A DNA stretch of 10,548 nucleotides from an uncultured bacterium (GCA_903957405.1 CAJBPC010000093.1:1-10548); one strand, 5' to 3'. Positions 1 through 6,338 are shown, counted from the first letter of the stretch. Notes: generated by a model not told the origin, from the letters alone. Translations and numbers: made by a program.

Positions 1-415
1 AGGTGACTGCGAATCTGAAGGAAGCTGGCGGCAAATATGGGAGCCTACGAACAGAAACTGCATATAAGGCGTGGTGATGCGGGTGATGTTGCAAAACAAA
101 CAGAAGCCCTATTACTGTACGGAGCATCACAACGTAAATGCAGAGGCTACATCCATAGAAAGCGAGTTGCCTTACTCCGGGAGATCTGCCGGTAATCTGT
201 TAGAGGTACGCGCGAGTGCCAAAGAAGAAACATCATTCAGAGCAAAGAAAGCAATGGGTGTATGGTGCAGGCAGAAGTCAGCAGAAGCCGTAGTACTGCG
301 GGATAGGAGCTTATGGAAAGATAAGAGCACTCACGCACGCAGGAAGGGCCGAATGTTAGGATTGGTGAAGGTATCAGGAAGTTTATGGTAAGGCGATAAC
401 AACACAAACTCATCA
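1..415 (+). ncRNA. Group II intron RNA, domains I (part) to III
   Basis: This stretch has no credible protein gene; it is structural intron RNA. The segment starting GAATCTGAAGGAAGC at 11, and the downstream CATATAAGGC at 61-70, match from memory the domain I core of class C introns. The segment around 266-296 (CAGAAGTCAGCAGAAGCC, then GTAGTACTGCG) matches the domain II/III region of the same class. The tip of domain III appears extended: TGCG at about 296-299 can pair with a CGCA near 337-341. A 106-codon reading frame crosses the region, but it is a by-product of the RNA sequence. Exact domain borders need folding against a class C covariance model. Confidence 0.85.
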
Positions 416-481
416 GTGAACTACCTGTATGGTGCTAGGGCGGTACCCGAAAGTAAAATACAGGAGGAGTTGAGCCGAGCC

Positions 482-1804
482 ATGCAAGCAATGGGAACGA
501 CACCGGGAAGAAAGTTTTTTTTTAGTAGTATGCTGGAAGAAATATTAGACATCCGTAATGTACAAAGAGCTTGTAAGCAGGTAATTGCTAACAAGGGCGC
601 TGGGGGTGTGGATGGTATGCAGACCGATGAACTTCGCGACTACCTAAATGCCAACTGGCAGGCATTACGCACTGATATACTTCAAGGCAATTACAAACCT
701 CATCCTGTGCGGAAGGTAGAAATAACCAAAGCACAGGGAGGCACAAGAATGTTAGGCATACCGACTGTAAGAGACAGGTTGTTGCAGCAAGCAATTGCCC
801 AATGGCTAAGCCCAAAGTATGAAGCAGCATTTTCCGAGTACAGTTACGGGTTCCGCCCAAGTCGCAACGCGCACCAGGCAGTATTGCAGGCGCAATGCTA
901 CTTGAATGAAGGTTACGAATACGTAATTGAGCTTGACTTGGAAAAGTTCTTCGACAAGGTAAATCACGACAAGCTAATGAGTTTGTTGGCAAAGAAGCTG
1001 GAAGATAAACGTACACTAAAACTGTTACGCAGCTTTCTGACCAGTGGAATCATGGAGGATGGCGTGACAAGCCCACGTACAGAAGGTACGCCACAAGGCA
1101 GTCCGCTTAGCCCGCTTCTGTCAAACATTGTACTAGACGAGCTGGATAAGGAATTATCAGCCAGAGGTCACCGCTATGTACGCTATGCCGACGATTGCAG
1201 TATTTATGTAAGAAGCGAAAAGTCAGCGCTTCGGGTAATGGAAACGATCACCGAATACATAGAGCGCAAACTGAAATTGAAGGTAAATCGTACAAAAAGT
1301 AAGGTAAGCCGTCCTAACGAGAGCACGCTTTTAGGTTTTTCATTCTACCGGGACAAAAGTACATGGGAGATACGCATTGCACCGAAATCAATGGAGAGCA
1401 TAAAGAGGAAGATGAAGGAGCAAACACAGCGTAAGAACCCGTCGCCAACAAAGGATAAGATAAAGAAAATGGAAGCAGTGATCAGGGGTTGGGTGAACTA
1501 CTTTTCAATAGCGAGGGCTAAAAGGAAGATGCAGGAAATGGACAGACTCGTAAGGACGAGACTACGGATGGGAATATGGAAACAATGGAAAAATACAAAG
1601 ACGAAGAACTGGAACCTTCAAAAGTTAGGCATCAATCGCCAAAAGGCTTATGAATGGAGCAATAGCCGCAAAGGATACTGCCGGATAGCACATAGTCCAA
1701 TTCTATGTGTGGCATTGGACAACGACTATTTTACCAGAAGGCGTTACATCGGTTTTGCCACCTACTACCATTGGAAAACAGAACTCCAACAAAAGTTATT
1801 CTAA
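482..1804 (+). CDS. ltrA: Group IIC intron reverse transcriptase/maturase
   Basis: This is the intron-encoded protein. It helps the intron RNA fold and splice, and copies it into DNA during retrohoming. Residues are numbered from the earliest possible start, GTG 416. RT palm motifs are seen: LDLEKFFD with D174, GTPQGSPLSPLLSN at 224-237, and the catalytic RYADD with D259 and D260. The thumb follows, and then the maturase (GIIM) segment IRGWVNYFS near 356-364. There is no HNH domain, which fits class C RTs such as GsI-IIC. The start is uncertain. GTG 416 gives 462 aa. ATG 482 (440 aa) has AGGAGG at 462-467, with rather long spacing. ATG 530 (424 aa) begins MLEEIL and best matches the N-terminus of the compact GsI-IIC enzyme. 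The ORF looks intact. It stops four bases before domain V. Confidence 0.95.
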   Translation: MQAMGTTPGRKFFFSSMLEEILDIRNVQRACKQVIANKGAGGVDGMQTDELRDYLNANWQALRTDILQGNYKPHPVRKVEITKAQGGTRMLGIPTVRDRLLQQAIAQWLSPKYEAAFSEYSYGFRPSRNAHQAVLQAQCYLNEGYEYVIELDLEKFFDKVNHDKLMSLLAKKLEDKRTLKLLRSFLTSGIMEDGVTSPRTEGTPQGSPLSPLLSNIVLDELDKELSARGHRYVRYADDCSIYVRSEKSALRVMETITEYIERKLKLKVNRTKSKVSRPNESTLLGFSFYRDKSTWEIRIAPKSMESIKRKMKEQTQRKNPSPTKDKIKKMEAVIRGWVNYFSIARAKRKMQEMDRLVRTRLRMGIWKQWKNTKTKNWNLQKLGINRQKAYEWSNSRKGYCRIAHSPILCVALDNDYFTRRRYIGFATYYHWKTELQQKLF

Positions 1805-1807
1805 CAA

Positions 1808-1839
1808 ACCGCCGTATGCCGAACGGCACGTACGGTGGT
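1808..1839 (+). ncRNA. Group II intron domain V (catalytic hairpin)
   Basis: A 9-bp lower stem pairs 1808-1816 with 1831-1839. A two-base CG bulge (1829-1830) separates it from a 4-bp upper stem (1817-1820 with 1825-1828) capped by a GAAC tetraloop. The catalytic triad is C1810-G1811-C1812, with G1811 in a G-U wobble with U1836. A CGC triad is characteristic of class C, whereas most other group II introns have AGC. Every expected element is intact, so the intron is probably still catalytically competent. Confidence 0.93.
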
Positions 1840-1883
1840 GTGAGAGGACAGGTAGGGAATTAATCCCTACCTTCCTACTCGAT
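1840..1883 (+). ncRNA. Group II intron domain VI and 3' splice site
   Basis: A 9-bp stem pairs 1850-1858 with 1864-1872 around the loop ATTAA. It is extended by AGGA/TCCT (1845-1848 with 1873-1876) past a bulged C1849. GAG 1842-1844 then pairs with CTC 1878-1880. This leaves A1877 as the only unpaired base on the 3' side, 7 nt from the proposed intron end at T1883, which is the classic position of the branch-point adenosine. The end CTACTCGAT is typical of class C introns. The exact last base is ambiguous because a T-run follows. Confidence 0.88.
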
Positions 1884-1893
1884 TTTTTGGAAT

Positions 1894-2457
1894 ATGCAGG
1901 AAGCCGACAATCCATGGTCAGTCATCGGGAGCAGGGAGGTCTATGAGAATCAATGGATTTCCCTCACGGAGTATGATGTGATCAATCCGGCCGGCGGGAA
2001 AGGCATCTACGGGAAAGTGCATTTTCGGAATGTCGCCGTAGCCGTACTGGCAGTCGATGAACAAGATCGCGTTTGCCTTGTCGGTCAATACCGGTTCACC
2101 CTCGACCGATACTCATGGGAGATACCAGAAGGTGGTTGCCCCATCGGTACCGATCCCCTGGAAGCCGCCAAACGCGAACTCAAGGAGGAGACCGGACTCG
2201 TGGCCTCTGAATGGACCCGCCTGCAAGAGATGCATCTATCGAATTCCGTCTCGGACGAATTGGGGATCATCTACCTGGCAAAAGGCCTCGCGCAGCATGA
2301 GGCTCAGCCCGAAGAGACGGAACAGATCGTCGTCAGGCATGTGCCCCTCCGGGAAGCCTATCGCATGGTCACGGAAAACATCATCACAGATTCATTGTCA
2401 GTCGCTGGCATTCAACAACTTTGGATACGCAAACTCGAAAAAGAGACAGCCATATGA
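1894..2457 (+). CDS. NUDIX hydrolase, ADP-ribose pyrophosphatase-like
   Basis: This 187-aa protein hydrolyses a nucleoside diphosphate linked to another moiety; ADP-ribose or a nucleotide sugar is the likely substrate, inferred from family resemblance. The Nudix box runs from G80 to V103: the catalytic R94-E95-x-x-E98-E99 and G101 are present, preceded by the SWEIPEGG strand typical of ADP-ribose pyrophosphatase-like members. The first conserved Glu of the G-x5-E pattern is T86 here, a departure from consensus, although the metal-binding REL-EE core is intact. The N-terminal NPW and YENQWI and the later LSNSVSDE match the usual cytosolic family. The start ATG 1894 fits the family N-terminus. 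It lies 10 nt behind the intron 3' end, so no RBS can come from the exon. The gene overlaps the next gene by ATGA, which implies translational coupling. Confidence 0.9.
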   Translation: MQEADNPWSVIGSREVYENQWISLTEYDVINPAGGKGIYGKVHFRNVAVAVLAVDEQDRVCLVGQYRFTLDRYSWEIPEGGCPIGTDPLEAAKRELKEETGLVASEWTRLQEMHLSNSVSDELGIIYLAKGLAQHEAQPEETEQIVVRHVPLREAYRMVTENIITDSLSVAGIQQLWIRKLEKETAI

Positions 2458-3233
2458 TACATGACGGAGCGGATAGAAAATCATCTTCCATTGTGATCGG
2501 CCGCCAGCCCGTGCTGGAAGCCCTCCGCGAAGGACGCGGCCTTGAAAGGATCTATATTTTCAGACAGGCCGAAGGAGATGTCATCCCGGAAATACGAAAG
2601 CTCGCCACGGAATTGCAGATACCGATCAACATGGTGCCTGTCGAGAAGCTCAATGGCATGTCGCGCGGGAACCACCAGGGTGTCGTCGCCATCGCGGCAG
2701 TGCTGAAATACGCTGACCTCGACCAGACGATCCAACAGATCGTTTCCGCTGGAAAGATACCGCTGTTCATCATGCTCGATGGCGTCACGGATGTACGCAA
2801 TATCGGCGCCATCGCCCGCACCGCACTCTGTTGCGGGGCACAGGCCATCGTGATCCCCGACAAGGGCGTGGGGGCACTGAATGAAGATGCCGTAAAAGCC
2901 TCAGCCGGAGCCTTACAGAAACTCTCGGTTTGCAGGGTGGGCAGCCTGCTGAAAGCGATCGACTCCATGCACCTCGCCGGATTCCAGGTCTATGCCAGCG
3001 AGATGCGCGTAAAAGAAAAGCTGCAGGACATGGACTTCTCCGGACCATCCTGCATCGTGCTCGGCAGCGAGGACAAAGGCATCCAGTCTTATATCACCAA
3101 GTCCTGCGACCGGCGTTTCCGGATTCCCATGTCGGGGGATTTCGATTCCCTCAACGTCAGCGTGTCGGCAGGCATCATACTTTTTGAAGCCAGCAGGCAG
3201 CGGGAGTCAACCGCGCAACAACCGCAGCCATAA
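2454..3233 (+). CDS. rlmB: RlmB/TrmH-family rRNA 2'-O-methyltransferase
   Basis: This 259-aa SPOUT methyltransferase most likely uses S-adenosylmethionine to 2'-O-methylate a guanosine of 23S rRNA (G2251 in E. coli numbering, by analogy with RlmB). A small N-terminal substrate-binding domain (about 12-85) starts VIGRQPVLEALREG and contains the NHQG motif at 73-76. The C-terminal SpoU domain (about 102-248) carries motif 1 with N116 and R122 (VRNIGAIAR), motif 2 IVLGSEDKGI (201-210), and motif 3 from I224, including SLNVSVSAG (232-240). The start ATG 2454 overlaps the NUDIX stop (ATGA). An in-frame start at 2421 would intrude 12 codons into the NUDIX gene and looks unneeded. The family is certain; the exact target nucleotide is inferred. 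Confidence 0.9.
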   Translation: MIHDGADRKSSSIVIGRQPVLEALREGRGLERIYIFRQAEGDVIPEIRKLATELQIPINMVPVEKLNGMSRGNHQGVVAIAAVLKYADLDQTIQQIVSAGKIPLFIMLDGVTDVRNIGAIARTALCCGAQAIVIPDKGVGALNEDAVKASAGALQKLSVCRVGSLLKAIDSMHLAGFQVYASEMRVKEKLQDMDFSGPSCIVLGSEDKGIQSYITKSCDRRFRIPMSGDFDSLNVSVSAGIILFEASRQRESTAQQPQP

Positions 3234-3234
3234 A

Positions 3235-4110
3235 TTGACAACCACCCGTTTGAACGATGTGATCCATATCGTCGAGTGCCCCCGCGATGCCATGCAGGGC
3301 TGGCCGGTCCACATCCCCACGGATGTGAAGGTGGCATACCTCAATGCCCTGCTGAAGGCAGGCTTTCATACCCTCGATTTCGGTAGCTTCGTGTCTCCTA
3401 AATCCGTTCCGCAGATGGCCGATACCCGCGAGGTACTGGCGCAACTCGAATGGAAGGCAAGCCCGACGAAACTGTTGGCGATCGTGGCCAATACCCGCGG
3501 TGCCGTGGAGGCTGCCGCCTGCGAGGGAGTGGCATGCATCGGTTTCCCACTATCCGTGTCGGAGACATTCCAGCAACGGAATGCCAACAGCTCCATCGCA
3601 GGGGCTTACCAACGACTCTCGGAGATCGCGGTGATGGCCGACAACAACCATAAGGATCTGGTCGTCTACCTGTCCATGGCCTTCGGCAATCCTTACGGTG
3701 ACGCATACGCTGAAGAGGACGTCCTCCGGCATGCCTTGCAATGCCGTGAAGCAGGCATCCGGACCATCTCGCTGGCCGACACCGTTGGCCTCGCCACACC
3801 CGGCCAGGTCGGCAGGCTTGCTTCCCTGCTCATCCGTGCAATGCCCGATGTGGACATCGGCGTGCATCTCCACGCCAGGCCAGGCGGTGGTGGCGAAAAG
3901 ATTGAAGCCGCTTTTGACGCCGGTTGCAGACGCTTCGACGGTGCGATCCGGGGCATCGGCGGTTGCCCCATGGCAGGTGATGAACTCGTAGGGAATATCG
4001 ACACCGTCTGGCTTGTAGGGCATTTCCACGGCAAGGGATCCCTGCCAGACATTGACATCAACACATTCCGCGACTGCATCCGAATGGCAGACGCGGTGTT
4101 CTCCGACTGA
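3235..4110 (+). CDS. Hydroxymethylglutaryl-CoA lyase
   Basis: It cleaves 3-hydroxy-3-methylglutaryl-CoA to acetoacetate and acetyl-CoA, the last step of leucine breakdown. It is a DRE-TIM barrel enzyme needing a divalent metal. Seen from a TTG start at 3235 (291 aa): VECPRDAMQG with R17 and D18 (substrate and metal contact), the HLH metal ligands H211 and H213, and GIGGCPMAGDELVGN containing the active-site Cys C244. Phrases such as DFGSFVSPK and GFPLSVSETFQ are typical of the Bacteroidota branch. No ATG exists upstream of the catalytic RD pair, so translation must begin at TTG 3235 (one base after the upstream stop), GTG 3259 (MIHIVECPRDAM, 283 aa, closest to family length) or an overlapping TTG 3184. 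It lies in the operon between rlmB and the GSCFA gene. Confidence 0.88.
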   Translation: MTTTRLNDVIHIVECPRDAMQGWPVHIPTDVKVAYLNALLKAGFHTLDFGSFVSPKSVPQMADTREVLAQLEWKASPTKLLAIVANTRGAVEAAACEGVACIGFPLSVSETFQQRNANSSIAGAYQRLSEIAVMADNNHKDLVVYLSMAFGNPYGDAYAEEDVLRHALQCREAGIRTISLADTVGLATPGQVGRLASLLIRAMPDVDIGVHLHARPGGGGEKIEAAFDAGCRRFDGAIRGIGGCPMAGDELVGNIDTVWLVGHFHGKGSLPDIDINTFRDCIRMADAVFSD

Positions 4111-4131
4111 TACCGGACTTAAAAACACATC

Positions 4132-5103
4132 ATGGATTTTCACCTGTCGCTCACGCCGCAACCGTTGCCCGTCAGGATCGAACTGCGGGACCCGATACTC
4201 CTGTCAGGATCCTGCTTCACCGAACACATGGCCTCGCGGTTGAAGCATTTCAAGTTCCCGGTCCTCGAGAATCCCAATGGCATATTGTTCAATCCCGTCA
4301 GCCTCTCCCAATCCCTCATCCGCGCCGTCGATGGGCATCCATACCGGAGCGATGAGTTGTTCTGCGAGCATGGTCTATGGTCATCCTGGGATTTTCACAG
4401 CCGGTTCTCCGATCCGGATCCTCAGTCGGCGCTCGAAAGCATGAACCGGTCCGTTGCGGAGACCCATGCTTTCCTTGGACAGGCCAAATGGGCGATGCTC
4501 ACACTCGGATCGGCATACGTGTACCAACTGGATGACCGGCGCATCGTGGCCAACTGCCACAAAGTGCCGGCAGCACGCTTCAGGAGAAGACTACTTTCCG
4601 TCGAAGAGACGATGAGCGCCCTCGACACCCTCGTGCACAGGTTGTTCCGCTTCAATCCTTCTCTTCGGTTGATCTTGACCGTTAGTCCCGTTCGACATCT
4701 TCGCGACGGGTTCGTCGAGAACAGCCGCAGCAAGGCCGTGCTCATTCAGTCCGTGCACCAGATGGCGGATAAATTCGACCGCATCCATTATTTTCCGGCA
4801 TACGAGCTCGTGATCGACGACCTGCGGGATTACCGGTTTTATGCCGAGGATATGGTGCATCCCAATTACCAGGCGACCGGTTATGTGTGGGAGAAATTCG
4901 CGGAGTCGTCGATCAGCGGTGCGAGCCGTGAAGCCATGAAGGAGATCGACAAGATCCGGGCGGCCATGTCGCACCGCCCCCTTCATCCGGCATCGGAGCA
5001 GCACCGTCAGTTCCGGGAGAAGCACTTGCGAATGGCCACGGATCTGGCATTGCGGATGCCCTTCCTCGACCTGCGTGAAGAGATCGGTTTTTTTTCATCC
5101 TGA
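4132..5103 (+). CDS. GSCFA domain protein, SGNH-hydrolase-like
   Basis: This is a 323-aa GSCFA-family protein. The family is found largely in Bacteroidota, and its biochemical role is not established. It is named for the N-terminal G-S-C-F motif, here G26-S27-C28-F29. Further blocks recall SGNH/GDSL esterases: TLGSAYVY (124-131), N141 in NCHKVP, TVSPVRH (183-189), and D240-M-V-H243-P near the C-terminus, which would supply the Asp and His of a Ser/Asp/His set. A hydrolase or acyltransferase role is therefore inferred, not shown. There is no signal peptide, so it is likely cytosolic. It starts at ATG 4132, 21 nt after the HMG-CoA lyase stop, with no clear SD. A run of eight T (5088-5095) lies just before the stop. 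It is the last gene of the operon and is followed by a terminator. Confidence 0.87.
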   Translation: MDFHLSLTPQPLPVRIELRDPILLSGSCFTEHMASRLKHFKFPVLENPNGILFNPVSLSQSLIRAVDGHPYRSDELFCEHGLWSSWDFHSRFSDPDPQSALESMNRSVAETHAFLGQAKWAMLTLGSAYVYQLDDRRIVANCHKVPAARFRRRLLSVEETMSALDTLVHRLFRFNPSLRLILTVSPVRHLRDGFVENSRSKAVLIQSVHQMADKFDRIHYFPAYELVIDDLRDYRFYAEDMVHPNYQATGYVWEKFAESSISGASREAMKEIDKIRAAMSHRPLHPASEQHRQFREKHLRMATDLALRMPFLDLREEIGFFSS

Positions 5104-5152
5104 TCGGAACGTCTTGAGATTCGCGGATGGGCAATCTCCGGATGCCGGGTTT

Positions 5153-5195
5153 CCTGCATGGCGATCTTGGTCTTCAAGGCATGCGGGCTTTTTTT
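5153..5195 (+). terminator. Rho-independent terminator after the GSCFA gene
   Basis: CCTGCATG (5153-5160) pairs with CATGCGGG (5180-5187), an 8-bp stem with one G-T wobble. Inside it, CTTG (5166-5169) pairs with CAAG (5175-5178) around a five-base loop. After one C, seven T follow (5189-5195). The position 50 bp past the GSCFA stop fits the end of the NUDIX-rlmB-HMG-CoA lyase-GSCFA operon. Confidence 0.75.
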
Positions 5196-5611
5196 CAGTA
5201 GCATCTGTTCGCTCAGCGCGCGCCTTCTGTGCGGATCCCCGTCTTCCCGACACGGCGACTCCCGGCAAGTCGCTGCATGGCAAGGGCCTTGCGGTCTCAC
5301 GCGTGGCGTTTCTCATCCAAACGACGCATGACTGGCGTTGCAGCCGGATTTTCCCGGGGCAGGCGTCGTTCCGATGGCCGAAGCCTCGGGGTGGAAAAGG
5401 GTGGCATGACTTGGATGAAAGCGTTATTTGTATTTATTTTTATTGTAGATAGGAGGGACGTCATGAATCATCCGTGCCATGCGGATATGATCATCTCAGG
5501 CTTGCTGCATCATCATGCGGCGTGCTACGGATGCTGGCCGGCCCAGATGGGAGCATGCTCCAACCCCTGTGCCGCAGCGTGGAGCATGACGCCGGTCGAC
5601 GAGCCATTTGC
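5196..5611. other. Intergenic region, mostly without recognised genes
   Basis: This gap between two 3' gene ends holds no protein family that I recognise. Short frames cross it on both strands, but none keeps family-like sequence. It contains an AT-rich island at 5424-5445 in otherwise GC-rich DNA, a consensus SD (AGGAGG, 5451-5456) with a candidate small ORF behind it, and a GGAGCATGCTCC palindrome (5550-5561) with a further half-copy at 5580-5588. The minus-strand frame covering 5007-5300 contains runs that look protein-like, but they lie across the terminator hairpin and under the GSCFA gene. A decayed gene cannot be excluded. Confidence 0.5.
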
Positions 5612-5714
5612 TCAGTGCATGCGGTCGCCCCTTGTCGCCATGGCCGACAGCACCGATGCTTCATGGGCGAGCCATTCTTTCCATCGGGCGCGGACTTTCG
5701 GTTTGTCCATGTAG
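5463..5714 (+). CDS. Doubtful Cys/His-rich small ORF
   Basis: ATG 5463 is preceded by a perfect AGGAGG at 5451-5456 with 6-nt spacing, the strongest SD in the window, and by an AT-rich island that could hold a promoter. The frame gives 83 aa. The first 52 residues hold six Cys and five His, with spacings such as CYGC and CSNPC, so metal binding is conceivable. From residue 51 onward the frame is antisense to the end of the miaE-like gene, and that part reads like a shadow. I recognise no family. Most genes here lack an SD, so the good SD could be chance. Treat this as a hypothesis only. Confidence 0.2.
   Translation: MNHPCHADMIISGLLHHHAACYGCWPAQMGACSNPCAAAWSMTPVDEPFAQCMRSPLVAMADSTDASWASHSFHRARTFGLSM
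5550..5588. repeat. Palindrome and inverted repeat GGAGCATG motif
   Basis: GGAGCATGCTCC at 5550-5561 is a perfect 12-bp palindrome. CATGCTCCA (5554-5562) can also pair with TGGAGCATG (5580-5588), a 9-bp stem with a 17-nt loop. The structure lies 24 bp past the miaE-like stop as read on the minus strand, so it could be that gene's 3' RNA structure. No T-run follows on either strand, so it is not a classical intrinsic terminator. It could also be a protein-binding site. Confidence 0.4.
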
Positions 5715-6220
5715 GTGTCGGCGAGTTTTATGAAAAGGGTATAGTGGCCGGCCTCACTCTCCATGAACTTGCGGTAGAACTGCCGCATGTGCGGATCTTC
5801 AAGTCCCTCGCTGAGTCTTTTGAAGCGTTCACAGCTCCTGGCTTCTATCAAAGCGCAGGTGAGCAGTTTGTCAAGGAACCGGTCATCCGCCGATCCGCCT
5901 TTTTGTTGGAAGGCCAGCAGGGCGCTCACGTATTCGTCTTTGCGTTGTTTGCCGAGCTTCAGGCCGCGGCGTTCGAGTTCCGCCAGTACCTGTCTGAAAT
6001 GGCCCCATTCTTCCGTCACGACCGGTGCGAGTGCGCGCACGAGCTCTTCCCTGTCGGGATGCACCGCAATGAGGGAAATGCAGAAGGTTGCTGCCTTCTG
6101 CTCGCAGTAGGCGTGGTCGGTCAGGATCTCGGCGAGCGACATGGAGGCGAGGTCGACCCACCTCGGGTCGGTCGGCAACTGGAGCCTCAGGATGGTGCGG
6201 ATATCCTCTTCGTAAGGCAT
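5612..6220 (-). CDS. miaE: MiaE-like diiron tRNA hydroxylase
   Basis: This ferritin-like diiron monooxygenase probably hydroxylates the isopentenyl group of ms2i6A at position 37 of tRNAs, using O2. Numbered from the upstream ATG at 6253: the family opening LPTDPRWVDLASMSLAEILTDHAYCEQKAA carries ligand E51; TEEWGH gives E82 and H85; LIEARSCERF gives E137; SEAGHYTLF gives E167 and H170. The full four-helix ligand set is thus present. Of two starts, ATG 6220 (202 aa, MPYEED) is nearer the usual family length than ATG 6253 (213 aa); neither has a good SD. It is transcribed alone, divergent from the penicillin-acylase gene and convergent with the GSCFA operon. A long antisense frame (5474-6400) mirrors it and is not a gene. 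Activity in this organism also requires MiaA/MiaB, which are not visible here. Confidence 0.87.
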   Translation of the reverse strand: MPYEEDIRTILRLQLPTDPRWVDLASMSLAEILTDHAYCEQKAATFCISLIAVHPDREELVRALAPVVTEEWGHFRQVLAELERRGLKLGKQRKDEYVSALLAFQQKGGSADDRFLDKLLTCALIEARSCERFKRLSEGLEDPHMRQFYRKFMESEAGHYTLFIKLADTYMDKPKVRARWKEWLAHEASVLSAMATRGDRMH

Positions 6221-6285
6221 GGTTTTTTGATGCGAAAATACTCCGGCTTTCATTCCTTGCGAAGGGTTGTCTCCCTGAATTCTTT

Positions 6286-6324
6286 ATTTGAGGGTCATTC
6301 CCTGATTTTTTGTTATTTTGGGCA
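6286..6324 (+). promoter_or_regulatory. Possible Bacteroidota-type promoter before the acylase gene
   Basis: TTTG at about 6288-6291 and TATTTTG at about 6313-6319 resemble the Bacteroidota -33 (TTTG) and -7 (TAnnTTTG) elements. The spacing is about 21-23 nt, and the -7 box is one base short of the consensus. The position, about 20 bp before ATG 6339 in the divergent gap after miaE, is suitable. This is a weak pattern match only. Confidence 0.3.
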
Positions 6325-6338
6325 TCAACAAAAGTTTC

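Larger units (their letters stand above)
1..1883 (+). mobile_element. Group IIC intron, 5' end outside the window
   Basis: This is a self-splicing retroelement: a catalytic RNA plus its own reverse transcriptase/maturase. Visible in order are a domain I segment (about 10-110), a domain II/III segment (about 240-350), the RT ORF in domain IV, a 32-nt domain V at 1808-1839, and domain VI ending in CTACTCGAT at about 1883. Three things assign it to class C: the CGC catalytic triad in domain V, an RT without an HNH endonuclease domain, and strong resemblance from memory of the domain I, III and V sequences to the Oceanobacillus iheyensis class C intron. By that comparison, roughly 100 nt of the 5' end lie upstream of the window. 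The region is more AT-rich than the genes that follow. The 3' exon starts with a T-run, as expected for class C elements, which insert behind terminator hairpins. Confidence 0.93.

Noticed and set aside
71..391. 106-codon plus-strand frame at the window start
   Set aside because: It coincides with conserved structural RNA of intron domains I-III and has no protein-like composition.
588..1016. 142-codon minus-strand frame inside the RT gene
   Set aside because: It is antisense to conserved RT palm motifs and shows no family features; a shadow.
3550..4161. 203-codon minus-strand frame
   Set aside because: It mirrors the HMG-CoA lyase gene, whose catalytic motifs are all in the plus frame.
5007..5300. 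97-codon minus-strand frame with some protein-like codon use
   Set aside because: It starts at GTG, runs across the terminator hairpin, ends inside the GSCFA gene and matches no family. A decayed gene remains possible, but I cannot support it.
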